The notes beneath the pieces were generated by a model. The model had not been told where the DNA came from. It was given only the letters and a program-made list of their open reading frames with translations, and did not search any database. The translations under genes and the position numbers were made by a program. Below, piece after piece: positions 43,201 through 52,047 of a stretch of DNA of 64,000 bases (the stretch's first letter is position 1; each line of letters opens with the position of its first letter). The DNA is from Hymenobacter nivis (GTDB lineage: Bacteria > Bacteroidota > Bacteroidia > Cytophagales > Hymenobacteraceae): contig NZ_RCYZ01000002.1 in the NCBI RefSeq assembly GCF_006439025.1, forward strand, positions 248,753 through 312,752, written 5' to 3'.

Positions 43201-43997
43201 GCCGTGCTGAACGCCAGCGGGGCCCCGGGGGCAATGTCGTACACGAGCTGGGCCATGGCCCGGCCCTCGTCGGTGCCCTCGCCGTCGCCCAAGTCGCTGA
43301 GCACCTGCACGCCCGCCGCCGGCAAATCGCCCGATGCCACGTCGTTGGCCGCGCCCTTCAGCGAGTTGTACGAGTCGCTGAGGATGCCGATGCGCACGCC
43401 GGCGCCGCTCAGGCCCTTGGGCCGGGTGGCGCGGGCGCGGGCCGCTTCCAGCACGTAGTCGGCCTGGGTGGTCACGCGGCCGGTGTGGGCCATGGGCCGC
43501 CACACCGGCAAGATGCCTAGCAGGCCCTGGGCGGCCAGCGCCTCCAGGCCGGGGGCCCCGGGGGCTAGCTGGGCCAGCGGCAGCATCCCGTCCACGAAGT
43601 GCAGATCGGGCCGGCTGGCCACCACCACGAAGCCCCGCGCCTGCAGCGCGGGCAGCAGCGCCGCCACGTCCTTGGCCGTGATGTGCACCAGCACAGCCGT
43701 GGCGTCTTTGCTCAGGCGCAGCTGCGGGTGGGCCGTTTTCAAATCTACCGGGGCCCCGCCGCGGCTGGCGGCCGTGCCCTGCTGGTACACCTGCTGCAGC
43801 TCGGGGCTGATGCGCGAGTTGGGGTCGGTGTGCTGGTACGCGGCCGGAGCCGGGGCCTGGCGCGGGGCGCGGGCCGTGGGCCGGGGCCGGCGGAGGTCCG
43901 GCTCGGTCTGGGCGCGGGCCGGGGCCCCGGCGGCGGCCCAAGCCAGGGCCCCCAGCAGCGCCGCGCGCCCGTAGTTTCCGATAGAGGTAAGATTCAT
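40269..43997 (-). CDS. S8/S53-type serine protease with PKD and T9SS sorting domains
   Basis: 1242 residues. Signal peptide 1-29. The peptidase domain (about 195-620) has Asp in VRIGILSDSYNS, the oxyanion Asn in SSAGNNGD, and the nucleophile Ser in NFFGTSAAAPAAAA. The usual subtilisin GHGTH histidine motif is absent; at that place is GTDEGRAMAQLV, so a Glu may act as in sedolisin-like enzymes. Next come jelly-roll and PKD-like domains (TSWAWTFAGGTPATSTDRNPTV and YAWSFPGGSP). The C-terminus (EAWPNPTAAGT...LIDDLGRTV...LAPGLYSVVF) is a type IX secretion sorting domain. It is expected at the cell surface or outside. Confidence 0.9.
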   Translation of the reverse strand: MNLTSIGNYGRAALLGALAWAAAGAPARAQTEPDLRRPRPTARAPRQAPAPAAYQHTDPNSRISPELQQVYQQGTAASRGGAPVDLKTAHPQLRLSKDATAVLVHITAKDVAALLPALQARGFVVVASRPDLHFVDGMLPLAQLAPGAPGLEALAAQGLLGILPVWRPMAHTGRVTTQADYVLEAARARATRPKGLSGAGVRIGILSDSYNSLKGAANDVASGDLPAAGVQVLSDLGDGEGTDEGRAMAQLVYDIAPGAPLAFSTAYNSEADFAQHILDLADPAKGNCKVIVDDIAYFAEPYFQDGVVAQAVTQVVSQRGATYFSSAGNNGDQSYENAAPAFVAGARNLARLNFNTAGGTDVAQRFSVPSGADMTVALQWSDPFYTTAGVKTDLDAYILSSRGDTVDVSNSSNLRSQVPFEITGFTNDTSQTHTTLFDLVIVRRTGTANPTRIKYIALAAGQPTEWLTNSGTVVGHAAAAAASAVAAVAYFDPKTPESYTSKGSPTILFNPDGTALGAPVTRPKPDFASVDGGNTTFFGDDAEGDGLPNFFGTSAAAPAAAAVAALLLQSEPALTPAQLNARLASTARPVGGQTGFSVLTGAGLIDAFTAIYGGPVAVTPPAVEDLEKQALPVSWTVNSTKTGRVQVATGTGAASGTSYLVMDAAFAANAAFAGLNEAVWYAKNTPGQDLLLTFRQRKFAAETDNALPTQFTGSSNGDGVALSVDGGNTWYRVVSLTGASSTTTYQTQSVNLTQFAATNNLTLGTDVRVKFQQYGTGPATASAASSRRGMAFDDIALTSAAPAPVPLYTSTQPLAGCPGLVVAFRDSSLFKPTSWAWTFAGGTPATSTDRNPTVTYNTPGRFAVTLAATNANGTATRVDTGYVVVYGRAPQATAVANRTRICPGGTVSFTSQTAFCPGTYAWSFPGGSPAAASTASATVSYAAAGTYVATLTVSNGFGSTTSTVSIEVTAGRTLPFAETFDTSTTLPAGWIIENPDGLFTWVLADGIIGRAGTSTRAARAPFAPDAAVGQRDVLQTPPLNLSAAQPTLRFDLAYAPITNAASAPDSLVVQVLDACTLAVLGRPYAKGATGTLGTATPQNAYFVPSAASQWRQELVDLTPYAGKSVLLRFVGYNGYGNYLYVDNVNVGSQLLALTSAAAAAGLEAWPNPTAAGTALHVRLPAQSGGGQLRLIDDLGRTVWHTQLTAAAAATEQLLTTALAPGLYSVVFSPVHGVAAARRVLVQ

Positions 43998-44186
43998 AAA
44001 ACGAGGATGATGAAGGAAGGATGGGCGAGGGGCGGGGCGGCCGGCCAGCGGCTACGGGCAAGCAAAGTACTAAGCATAACCCCGGGGCCCTAGTTCCGCC
44101 GACCGGCCCCGGGTATGCATCGACCAAGGGGCCCCGGGCCGAACCTTTTGGCCGGGCCCAGGTTTTAGCACCCGGCCCGCCGTGCG

Positions 44187-44194
44187 TACCTTTG
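44187..44194 (+). promoter_or_regulatory. -7 promoter element (TACCTTTG) for the bacilliredoxin gene
   Basis: A perfect TAnnTTTG 62 nt before the ATG at 44257. The in-frame upstream start at 44182 overlaps it and is rejected. Confidence 0.6.
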
Positions 44195-44256
44195 TTTGTG
44201 CCGCCGGCGGCCGGATTTTTCGGCCGTTTCTCCGCATTTTTTTATTCTCTACTACT

Positions 44257-44679
44257 ATGGCAGTTTACCCCGAATACATGGTGGCCCCCATCCGCCAAGA
44301 CCTGACGGACGTGGGCTTCGAACAGCTCATGACCCCCGCCGATGTGGACGCCAGTCTGGCCGCCACCGAAGGCACCGTGCTGGTGGCCGTGAACTCGGTG
44401 TGCGGCTGCGCCGCCTCCAAGGCCCGCCCCGCCCTCAAAATGGCCCTCGCCAGCTCTGATAAGAAGCCCGGCAAGCTCGTGACCGTATTTGCGGGCATGG
44501 AGACCGAGGCCGTGGCCAAAATGCGCGAGCACCTGCTGCCCTACCCGCCCTCGTCGCCCTGCATCGGGCTGTTCAAAGACGGCGAGCTGGTGCACATGAT
44601 TGAGCGCTACCACATCGAAGGCAACGACCTCACCCGCATCGTCAACAACCTGCAGGGCGCTTTCGAAGAATACTGCTAG
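44257..44679 (+). CDS. BrxA/BrxB family bacilliredoxin
   Basis: 140 residues from the ATG at 44257. YPEYMVAPIRQDLTDVGFEQLMTPADVDASL and TVLVAVNSVCGCAASKARPAL are the YphP/YqiW (BrxA/BrxB) signature; CGC is the redox active site (Cys about 49). LLPYPPSSPCIGLFKDGELVHMIERYHIEG completes the thioredoxin-like fold. Such proteins remove bacillithiol from oxidised protein thiols. They are known in Firmicutes and some Bacteroidota. The stop TAG joins GGGCCCC. Confidence 0.92.
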   Translation: MAVYPEYMVAPIRQDLTDVGFEQLMTPADVDASLAATEGTVLVAVNSVCGCAASKARPALKMALASSDKKPGKLVTVFAGMETEAVAKMREHLLPYPPSSPCIGLFKDGELVHMIERYHIEGNDLTRIVNNLQGAFEEYC

Positions 44680-44704
44680 GGCCCCAGCCGGCCCCAATGC
44701 CCTG

Positions 44705-44735
44705 AAAACCACTCCCCAACCGGAGTGGTTTTTTT
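44705..44735 (+). terminator. Terminator of the bacilliredoxin gene
   Basis: AAACCACTCC pairs with GGAGTGGTTT around the loop CCAACC, followed by a T run. Confidence 0.88.
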
Positions 44736-44797
44736 GTGCCCGTTCTCCTTGTTTATAAAAATTCTAAATAGCGCATGGTAAAATCAGTGTAGCCGAA

Positions 44798-44828
44798 TAC
44801 CTTTGCTGATGTTTAGAACAAATCTAAA
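44798..44828 (+). promoter_or_regulatory. Promoter with overlapping palindromic operator
   Basis: TACCTTTG (44798-44805) is followed 7 nt later by TTTAGA-N5-TCTAAA (44812-44828), an exact inverted repeat over the expected transcript start. An additional ATTCTAAATA half-site lies at 44761-44770. The form resembles iron- or metal-regulator (Fur/DtxR-type) boxes of Bacteroidota, but the regulator is inferred. Confidence 0.6.
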
Positions 44829-45041
44829 TAAACTCAGTGGCTGCTCATTTCCTCCTGCGCTTTACTTGGCGGCCGCTGCTGCCCGCCGCTGCGGGAGCCA
44901 GTCCGGGGCCCCAAACCGTGCCCCCGGGGCCCTCGCTGCCCGTGCCCGGGCTGGCTGCTGGTTGTTCGCTGCCTGGTGGTGGGCAGTGCGCTTGCTGGCA
45001 ATGGGCAACGAATAATTAAAACTTCAACCGCGTTGATTGAT

Positions 45042-45410
45042 ATGGCGAAGTTCCTGCACCACAACGAATTTGGCTACTGCGTGCGCTGCCCGCACACCGG
45101 CTACCTGCACCTGTGCTTCGGCACGGTGGCCATGGCCCTCACCCCGCCCGAGTTCAAGGAGTTCCGCGAGGTGGTGGCCGCCACGGCTTACCAGGCCACC
45201 CAGCAGCCCGTCGTGGATGCTGGGGCCCGGTGCGTGGCCCTGCGCACCCGCGCCGACCGCCTGGCCCTGGTATTTACCCGCCTCGAAATGGGCCAGCTGC
45301 AAGAACTGGTGGAAATGACGGCCCTGCTCCTCGAAACCGAAGCCCTGCTCGGGGGCCCCGCGCCCGGCGGGGCCAACTGCGCCGGCTGCCCCATGAGCGG
45401 CGCCGACTGA
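45042..45410 (+). CDS. DUF6686-like protein
   Basis: 122 residues from the ATG at 45042. HHNEFGYCVRCPHTGYLHLCFGTVAMALTPPEFKEFREVVAA fits the DUF6686-type pattern, with a CxxC near the N-terminus. The C-terminus ends NCAGCPMSG, a second CxxC. The four cysteines could hold a metal or Fe-S cluster. The palindromic operator far upstream (44812-44828) may control it, leaving about 230 nt of leader or another small reading frame. Function unknown. Confidence 0.75.
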   Translation: MAKFLHHNEFGYCVRCPHTGYLHLCFGTVAMALTPPEFKEFREVVAATAYQATQQPVVDAGARCVALRTRADRLALVFTRLEMGQLQELVEMTALLLETEALLGGPAPGGANCAGCPMSGAD

Positions 45411-45418
45411 GCGCCCCG

Positions 45419-45847
45419 CTACTCGCTGGGCTCGGCCAGGGTGATGACGATGGCGCCGCCCGCCATCAAGGCCACCCCGACCAAAATCTGCCAGTTGAGC
45501 TTCTCCTTGAGGAAAATGGCCGCCAGCGTGACCGAAAACACCAGCGCCAGGTTGGTGAGCGGCGATACCCGGGAGGCGTTGCCCAGCGACAGGGCCTTGA
45601 ACGAGAGCAGCGACGACACGCCCGTGAGCACGCCCGCGGCCAGCAATATCAGCCAGCTTTTGCGGTCGATGCGCGCCACCTCGGGCCACAGGCCCTGCCA
45701 CACCACCGTGCCCCACGCCACCGCAATAATCAGCACCGATTGGATGGCAAACGCCAGCGCCGAGGGCACGTTTTTAATGCCTGCCTTGGACAGCGTCACC
45801 ACCGTCGCCGTGACCAAGGCCGCTAGTAAAGAAAAAACAATCCACAT
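45419..45847 (-). CDS. EamA family (DMT) transporter, single-domain
   Basis: 142 residues, five hydrophobic helices (about 2-20, 33-53, 66-90, 95-115, 120-138). SWLILLAAGVLTGVSSLLSFKALSLGNASRVSPLTNLALVFSVTLAAIFLKEKLNWQILVGVALMAGGAIVI is a textbook EamA repeat. Half the length of the common ten-helix drug/metabolite transporters, so it may work as a dimer. Convergent with the DUF6686-like gene, 8 nt between the two stops. Confidence 0.88.
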   Translation of the reverse strand: MWIVFSLLAALVTATVVTLSKAGIKNVPSALAFAIQSVLIIAVAWGTVVWQGLWPEVARIDRKSWLILLAAGVLTGVSSLLSFKALSLGNASRVSPLTNLALVFSVTLAAIFLKEKLNWQILVGVALMAGGAIVITLAEPSE

Positions 45848-45910
45848 GGCCTACCCAACGCCGTGCTTACCCTTGCAGTTACAGCGGCGTGCAACGAACC
45901 CAAAAAGCGG

Positions 45911-45936
45911 CACAAAAAAGGGCCCCTGGGGCCCTT
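45911..45936 (-). terminator. Terminator of recQ
   Basis: Inverted AAGGGCCCC/GGGGCCCTT arms (45918-45926 and 45928-45936). On the minus strand TTTTTT follows. About 60 nt after the recQ stop. Confidence 0.65.
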
Positions 45937-45998
45937 CTGTGCTGTAAATAAGTGACGCTTAAAACCAGGGCTGCAAGGCGAGGCGTCGCCCCGGGGCC

Positions 45999-48203
<2,205 letters not shown>

Positions 48204-48542
48204 GGTGTAGGTAAGGCAGGTGAATAAGAAGAAGCAGCGGCTGATAACGAAGATAAGCACTAGCGCCTTTTAAAGGCCGTTTTTTGTTCATATTTCCTTA
48301 ATTTTGCGGAAATTTTCTTGCGCTGCCCGGCCGTGTTGCGCTGGCTGCGGGCGGGGCCGGGGGCCTCGCGTTTGCTCCGGCTGGGGTAGGGCAGGGGCCC
48401 CAGCCGCACCGCCACCGAAGGCCCCGGTAAGCAATCTGCCTTCCGCCCCGGGCTGACAGCCGGGCTACCGGGTCTGGGGCCCTGGCCAGAGCACGGCACC
48501 GGGCATTCGGCCCCACCTTTGCGGTCGTTTTGCCCCGCTGCC
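48204..48542. other. 339-bp divergent intergenic region
   Basis: Between recQ (minus) and the KdsD-like gene (plus). GC-rich in its plus-strand half, with several GGGGCCCC-like words. It probably contains two divergent promoters; CACCTTTGCGG at about 48515 is a near match. No gene or RNA recognised. Confidence 0.5.
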
Positions 48543-49544
48543 ATGCCCACGCCCCCTTCCCCCGTTCCCGCTGCCGCCGTTGATGTGCTGGCCGTGGCCC
48601 GCCACGTGCTGCACGAAGAAGCCGCGGCCCTCTACGCCGTGGCCGAGGCCGTGGGCGCCACTCCCGATTTTACCCGCTGCGTGGCGGCCATTCTGGGCCT
48701 TTCAGGCCGGGTGGTGGTGACGGGCGTGGGCAAAAGCGCCCACATCGCGGGCAAAATAGTGGCCACGCTCAACGGTACGGGCACGCCGGCCCTGTTCATG
48801 CACGCCGCTGACGCCATCCACGGCGACCTGGGCATGATTCAGGCCCAGGATTTTGTGGTGGCCATCAGTAAGAGCGGCGACACGCCCGAAATCAAGGTGC
48901 TGGTGCCGCTGCTGCGCCGCAAGGGCGTGCCGCTGGCGGCTTTGGTCAGTAATGCCGGCTCGTACTTGGCCCAGCAGGCCGACTACGTGCTGCACGCCCC
49001 GGTGGCCCGCGAGGCCTGCCCCCACGACCTGGCCCCCACCACCAGCACCACCGCCGCCCTGGCCCTGGGCGACGCCCTGGCCGTGTGCCTGCTCGAAAGC
49101 CGCCAGTTTTCGGCCCAAGACTTTGCCCGGCTGCACCCCGGCGGCACGCTCGGCAAAAAGCTCTACCTCACCGTGGGCGACCTCAGCCGCCAAAACCAGC
49201 GCCCGCACGTGGGCCTCGACGCACCGCTGCGGGAGGTGCTGCTCGAAATTTCGGGCAAGCGCCTCGGGGCCACTGCCGTGCTCGACGGCGCCGGGGCCCT
49301 GGCCGGCATCATCACCGATGGCGACCTGCGGCGCATGCTCGGCGGCCACCTGGGCGACTTGGAAACGGTGCGCGCCCGCGACATTCTTACCCCCGCGCCG
49401 GCCACCATTGGCACCGATGAGTTTGCTGCTGAGGCCCTGGCGCGGATGCAGGCCCGCAACATCACGCAACTCGTTGTCTTGGAAAACGAGCGGTTCGCCG
49501 GCTTTATCCACCTGCACGACCTGCTGCGTGAAGGACTTGTGTGA
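48543..49544 (+). CDS. KpsF/GutQ-type sugar-phosphate isomerase (KdsD-like)
   Basis: 333 residues from the ATG at 48543. SIS domain about 40-185: VVVTGVGKSAHIAGKIVATLNGTGTPALFMHAADAIHGDLGMI, VVAISKSGDTPEIKVLVPLLR and APTTSTTAALALGDALAVCL. Two CBS domains (about 205-333) include TAVLDGAGALAGIITDGDLRRML. It interconverts ribulose-5-P and arabinose-5-P, the first step of Kdo synthesis for lipopolysaccharide. The manC-like gene follows 46 nt later in the same direction. Confidence 0.93.
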   Translation: MPTPPSPVPAAAVDVLAVARHVLHEEAAALYAVAEAVGATPDFTRCVAAILGLSGRVVVTGVGKSAHIAGKIVATLNGTGTPALFMHAADAIHGDLGMIQAQDFVVAISKSGDTPEIKVLVPLLRRKGVPLAALVSNAGSYLAQQADYVLHAPVAREACPHDLAPTTSTTAALALGDALAVCLLESRQFSAQDFARLHPGGTLGKKLYLTVGDLSRQNQRPHVGLDAPLREVLLEISGKRLGATAVLDGAGALAGIITDGDLRRMLGGHLGDLETVRARDILTPAPATIGTDEFAAEALARMQARNITQLVVLENERFAGFIHLHDLLREGLV

Positions 49545-49590
49545 AACCGCCCGTAACTTGCCGCGGCAATATCACTATGTTGTTACTCTT

Positions 49591-50673
49591 ATGAATTCGA
49601 CTTACCTCGTTGTGATGGCCGGCGGCATTGGCAGCCGGTTTTGGCCTTTTAGCCGCACCAACCACCCCAAGCAATTCCACGACGTGCTGGGCACCGGCCG
49701 TTCGATGCTGCAAGTGACGGTGGACCGCTTCGCTGGCCTCTGCCCGGCCGAAAACGTGTTTGTGGTGACCAACCGCGACTACGTGCAGCTCGTGCAGCAG
49801 CACCTCCCCCAGATGCCGGTCGACCAGATTCTAGGCGAGCCCATCGGGCGCAATACGGCCCCCTGCATTGCCTACGCCAGCTACCGCATCGCCCAGCGCG
49901 ACCCGCAGGCCACCATCATCGTGACGCCCGCCGACCACGCCGTGTCCAACGAGGCGGAGTTTCAGCGGGTGATGGGCCTGGCCGTGGACGCCGCCCGCCA
50001 CCACGACGTACTCGTGACGCTGGGCATCCACCCCTCGCGGCCCGACACCGGCTATGGCTACATCCAGTACATGGATGCGCAGAGCCTACCCGGCGGCCAG
50101 CTGCACAAAGTGAAGACTTTTACCGAGAAACCCAATCTGGAGCTGGCCAAGATGTTCGTCGATAGCGGCGACTTCCTCTGGAACTCAGGCCTGTTTGTGT
50201 GGCGCGCCGATACCATTCTCAACGCTTTCCGCCAGTATTTGGGCGACATGGCCGAGGTATTTGAGGAGGGCGCCGGGGCCCTGGGCACGCCGCAGGAGGA
50301 AGCGTTCATCAGCGAAGCATACGCGCGTTGCGCCAATGTCAGCATCGACTACGGCATTATGGAGAAGGCCGACAATGTGTACGTGCTGCCCGCCGAGTTT
50401 GGCTGGAGCGACGTAGGCACCTGGGATTCGCTGCACCGCATTGGCCAGCAAGACGAAAACGGGAACATGGTGAACGGCGACGTGCTGCTGTACGATACCA
50501 CCGGCTGCGTCATCAAAACCCCGTCCGAGCGCCTCGTGGTGGTACAGGGCCTCGAAGACTACATCATCGCCGAGTACGACAACGTGCTGCTCATCTGCAA
50601 GCGCAGCGAAGAGCAGCGTGTGAAAGAATTCGTGGCCGACGTGAAAGCCAAGAAAGGCATCGGCTACAACTAA
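49591..50673 (+). CDS. Mannose-1-phosphate guanylyltransferase
   Basis: 360 residues from the ATG at 49591. YLVVMAGGIGSRFWPFSRTNHPKQFHDVLG is the nucleotidyltransferase signature (GG-GSR, PKQF). EPIGRNTAPCIAYAS, VTPADHAVSNEAEF, GIHPSRPDTGYGYIQY, FLWNSGLFVWRAD and FGWSDVGTWDSL complete the ManC/ManB-type pyrophosphorylase. The C-terminal isomerase domain of bifunctional proteins is absent. Forms GDP-mannose for glycans. A remarkable set of hairpins follows the stop. Confidence 0.93.
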   Translation: MNSTYLVVMAGGIGSRFWPFSRTNHPKQFHDVLGTGRSMLQVTVDRFAGLCPAENVFVVTNRDYVQLVQQHLPQMPVDQILGEPIGRNTAPCIAYASYRIAQRDPQATIIVTPADHAVSNEAEFQRVMGLAVDAARHHDVLVTLGIHPSRPDTGYGYIQYMDAQSLPGGQLHKVKTFTEKPNLELAKMFVDSGDFLWNSGLFVWRADTILNAFRQYLGDMAEVFEEGAGALGTPQEEAFISEAYARCANVSIDYGIMEKADNVYVLPAEFGWSDVGTWDSLHRIGQQDENGNMVNGDVLLYDTTGCVIKTPSERLVVVQGLEDYIIAEYDNVLLICKRSEEQRVKEFVADVKAKKGIGYN

Positions 50674-50720
50674 TCAGTTAACAGTTATTAATGCCTGATT
50701 GGCGGTTGTTTGTTAATGCA

Positions 50721-50765
50721 AACATCAAAGAAGGCCTTCCCATCGGGAAGGCCTTCTTTGATGTT
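50721..50765. terminator. 21-bp perfect hairpin after the manC-like gene
   Basis: 50721-50741 is the exact reverse complement of 50745-50765 with a 3-nt loop (ATC). First of three large hairpins in this convergent junction. Confidence 0.8.
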
Positions 50766-50808
50766 CGGGGGCTTGCCCGCTCGGTGGTTTTTGGATCGGT
50801 TGGGTTTG

Positions 50809-50892
50809 CCTGTACCGCCAAGCTGTGCTTGGCCTTGCCTATGCTGCCCTGGGGCCCCTAGCGCAAGGCCAAGCACAGCTTGGCGGTACAGG
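50809..50892. repeat. 30-bp perfect inverted repeat
   Basis: 50809-50838 is the exact reverse complement of 50863-50892, with a 24-nt spacer containing GGGGCCCC. Confidence 0.85.
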
Positions 50893-50980
50893 TAAGCCGA
50901 ATAAAAAGGCTGGGTGGCTGGGGCCCCTGTTGCTACTTGCAACAGGGGCCCCAGCCACCCAGCCTTTTTATTCGGCTTAC
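50892..50980. terminator. 42-bp perfect hairpin overlapping the rlmB stop
   Basis: 50892-50933 is the exact reverse complement of 50939-50980, loop of 5 nt. It runs into the rlmB stop (TAA at 50977-50979 on the minus strand). The stem includes a GGGGCCCC core and A/T ends, enabling termination from both sides. Confidence 0.85.
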
Positions 50981-52047
50981 TCCGCGCTCACCCGCTGGCG
51001 GGCTACTTCGAACAGCATGATGCCGGCGGCTACCGACACGTTCAGCGACTGAATTTGGCCGGCCATGGGCACTTTCAGGCGCACATCGGCCAGGCGGAGG
51101 AGCTCGGGGGCGATGCCGTCTTCTTCTGAGCCCATAAGCACGGCCACGGGGCCCGTGAAATCGACATCGGCGGCGCCCACGGCTTCGGTGGCTTTTTCGG
51201 TACAGGCCACCACCGTCACGCCCGATTGCTGGAGGAAGCGGATGGTGTCCTGCAAGTTGGTTTCGCGGCACACGGGCAGCAGGTTCAGGGCCCCGGCGGA
51301 GGTTTTGAGGGCGTCGCCGTTGATTTGAGCCGCGCCGTGGCTGGGAACCACCAGCGCCTGCACGCCCAGGCACTCGGCGGTGCGGGCAATGGCGCCGAAG
51401 TTGCGCACGTCGGTGATGCGGTCGAGCAGGAGCAGGAACGGCACTTTGCCTTCCTCAAACAAGCCGCTGAGCAGGTTGTCGAGCGGGGCGTAGTCGATGG
51501 GCGACACGAAGGCCACCGCGCCCTGGTGGTTCTTGCGGGTGAGGCCGTCGAGCTTCTCCACTGGCACCTGCTGCACCTGAATGCCGGCCGCGCGGGCCAG
51601 CGTCGAGATGTCGCCCACGAGGCTGTTCTTGGTGCCGCGCAGCAAAAAGATTTTCTCCAGCGTGCGGCCCGCGTTCAGCGCCTCCAGAATGGGGCGCAGG
51701 CCAAACAGCATGTCGATGCTGCGGTCTTGCTGCGGGGCCCTATTCTCGTAGCGGGGGCGGTCGTCGCCGCGCTCCGAGCGCTCGGGGCGGTCTTGGCGGT
51801 AGGGGGGGCGGGCGGCGTTGTCGCGGCGGGGCGGGCCGCTGCGGTCGGGCTGGTCGTCGCGGTTGTCGCTGCCCCCGCGGCCCCGGGGGCGGGCGCGGGT
51901 TTCCTCAGCAAAGCCGTCGGCCGCGTCGCGGTCGGGGCGGAATTGCTTGGGCGTGACGGGCCGGTTTTGCTCGTCGTAAAAGCGGCGGCCCGTTACCGGC
52001 CGCTGGGGTCGGTCGGGGCGCTCGGGGCGGTCTGTGCGTTTCTCCAT
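50977..52047 (-). CDS. rlmB: TrmH-family 23S rRNA 2'-O-methyltransferase (RlmB-like)
   Basis: 356 residues from the ATG at 52047. The first 110 residues are a low-complexity Arg/Asp/Pro-rich tail (RPERPDRPQRP, RGDDRPRYENR). The catalytic part starts at about 111 (DMLFGLRPILEALNAGRTLEKIFLLRG). SPOUT knot motifs: FLLLLDRITDVRNFGAIARTAECLGVQALVVP, GPVAVLMGSEEDGIAPELLRLAD and PMAGQIQSLNVSVAAGIMLFEV. It methylates G2251 of 23S rRNA. The gene overlaps the end of the GWxTD gene by 55 nt. Confidence 0.92.
   Translation of the reverse strand: MEKRTDRPERPDRPQRPVTGRRFYDEQNRPVTPKQFRPDRDAADGFAEETRARPRGRGGSDNRDDQPDRSGPPRRDNAARPPYRQDRPERSERGDDRPRYENRAPQQDRSIDMLFGLRPILEALNAGRTLEKIFLLRGTKNSLVGDISTLARAAGIQVQQVPVEKLDGLTRKNHQGAVAFVSPIDYAPLDNLLSGLFEEGKVPFLLLLDRITDVRNFGAIARTAECLGVQALVVPSHGAAQINGDALKTSAGALNLLPVCRETNLQDTIRFLQQSGVTVVACTEKATEAVGAADVDFTGPVAVLMGSEEDGIAPELLRLADVRLKVPMAGQIQSLNVSVAAGIMLFEVARQRVSAE

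Noticed and set aside
44182..44256. Longer N-terminus for the bacilliredoxin
   Set aside because: The extra residues begin inside the promoter element and match nothing; the family starts at the MAVYPEYM methionine.
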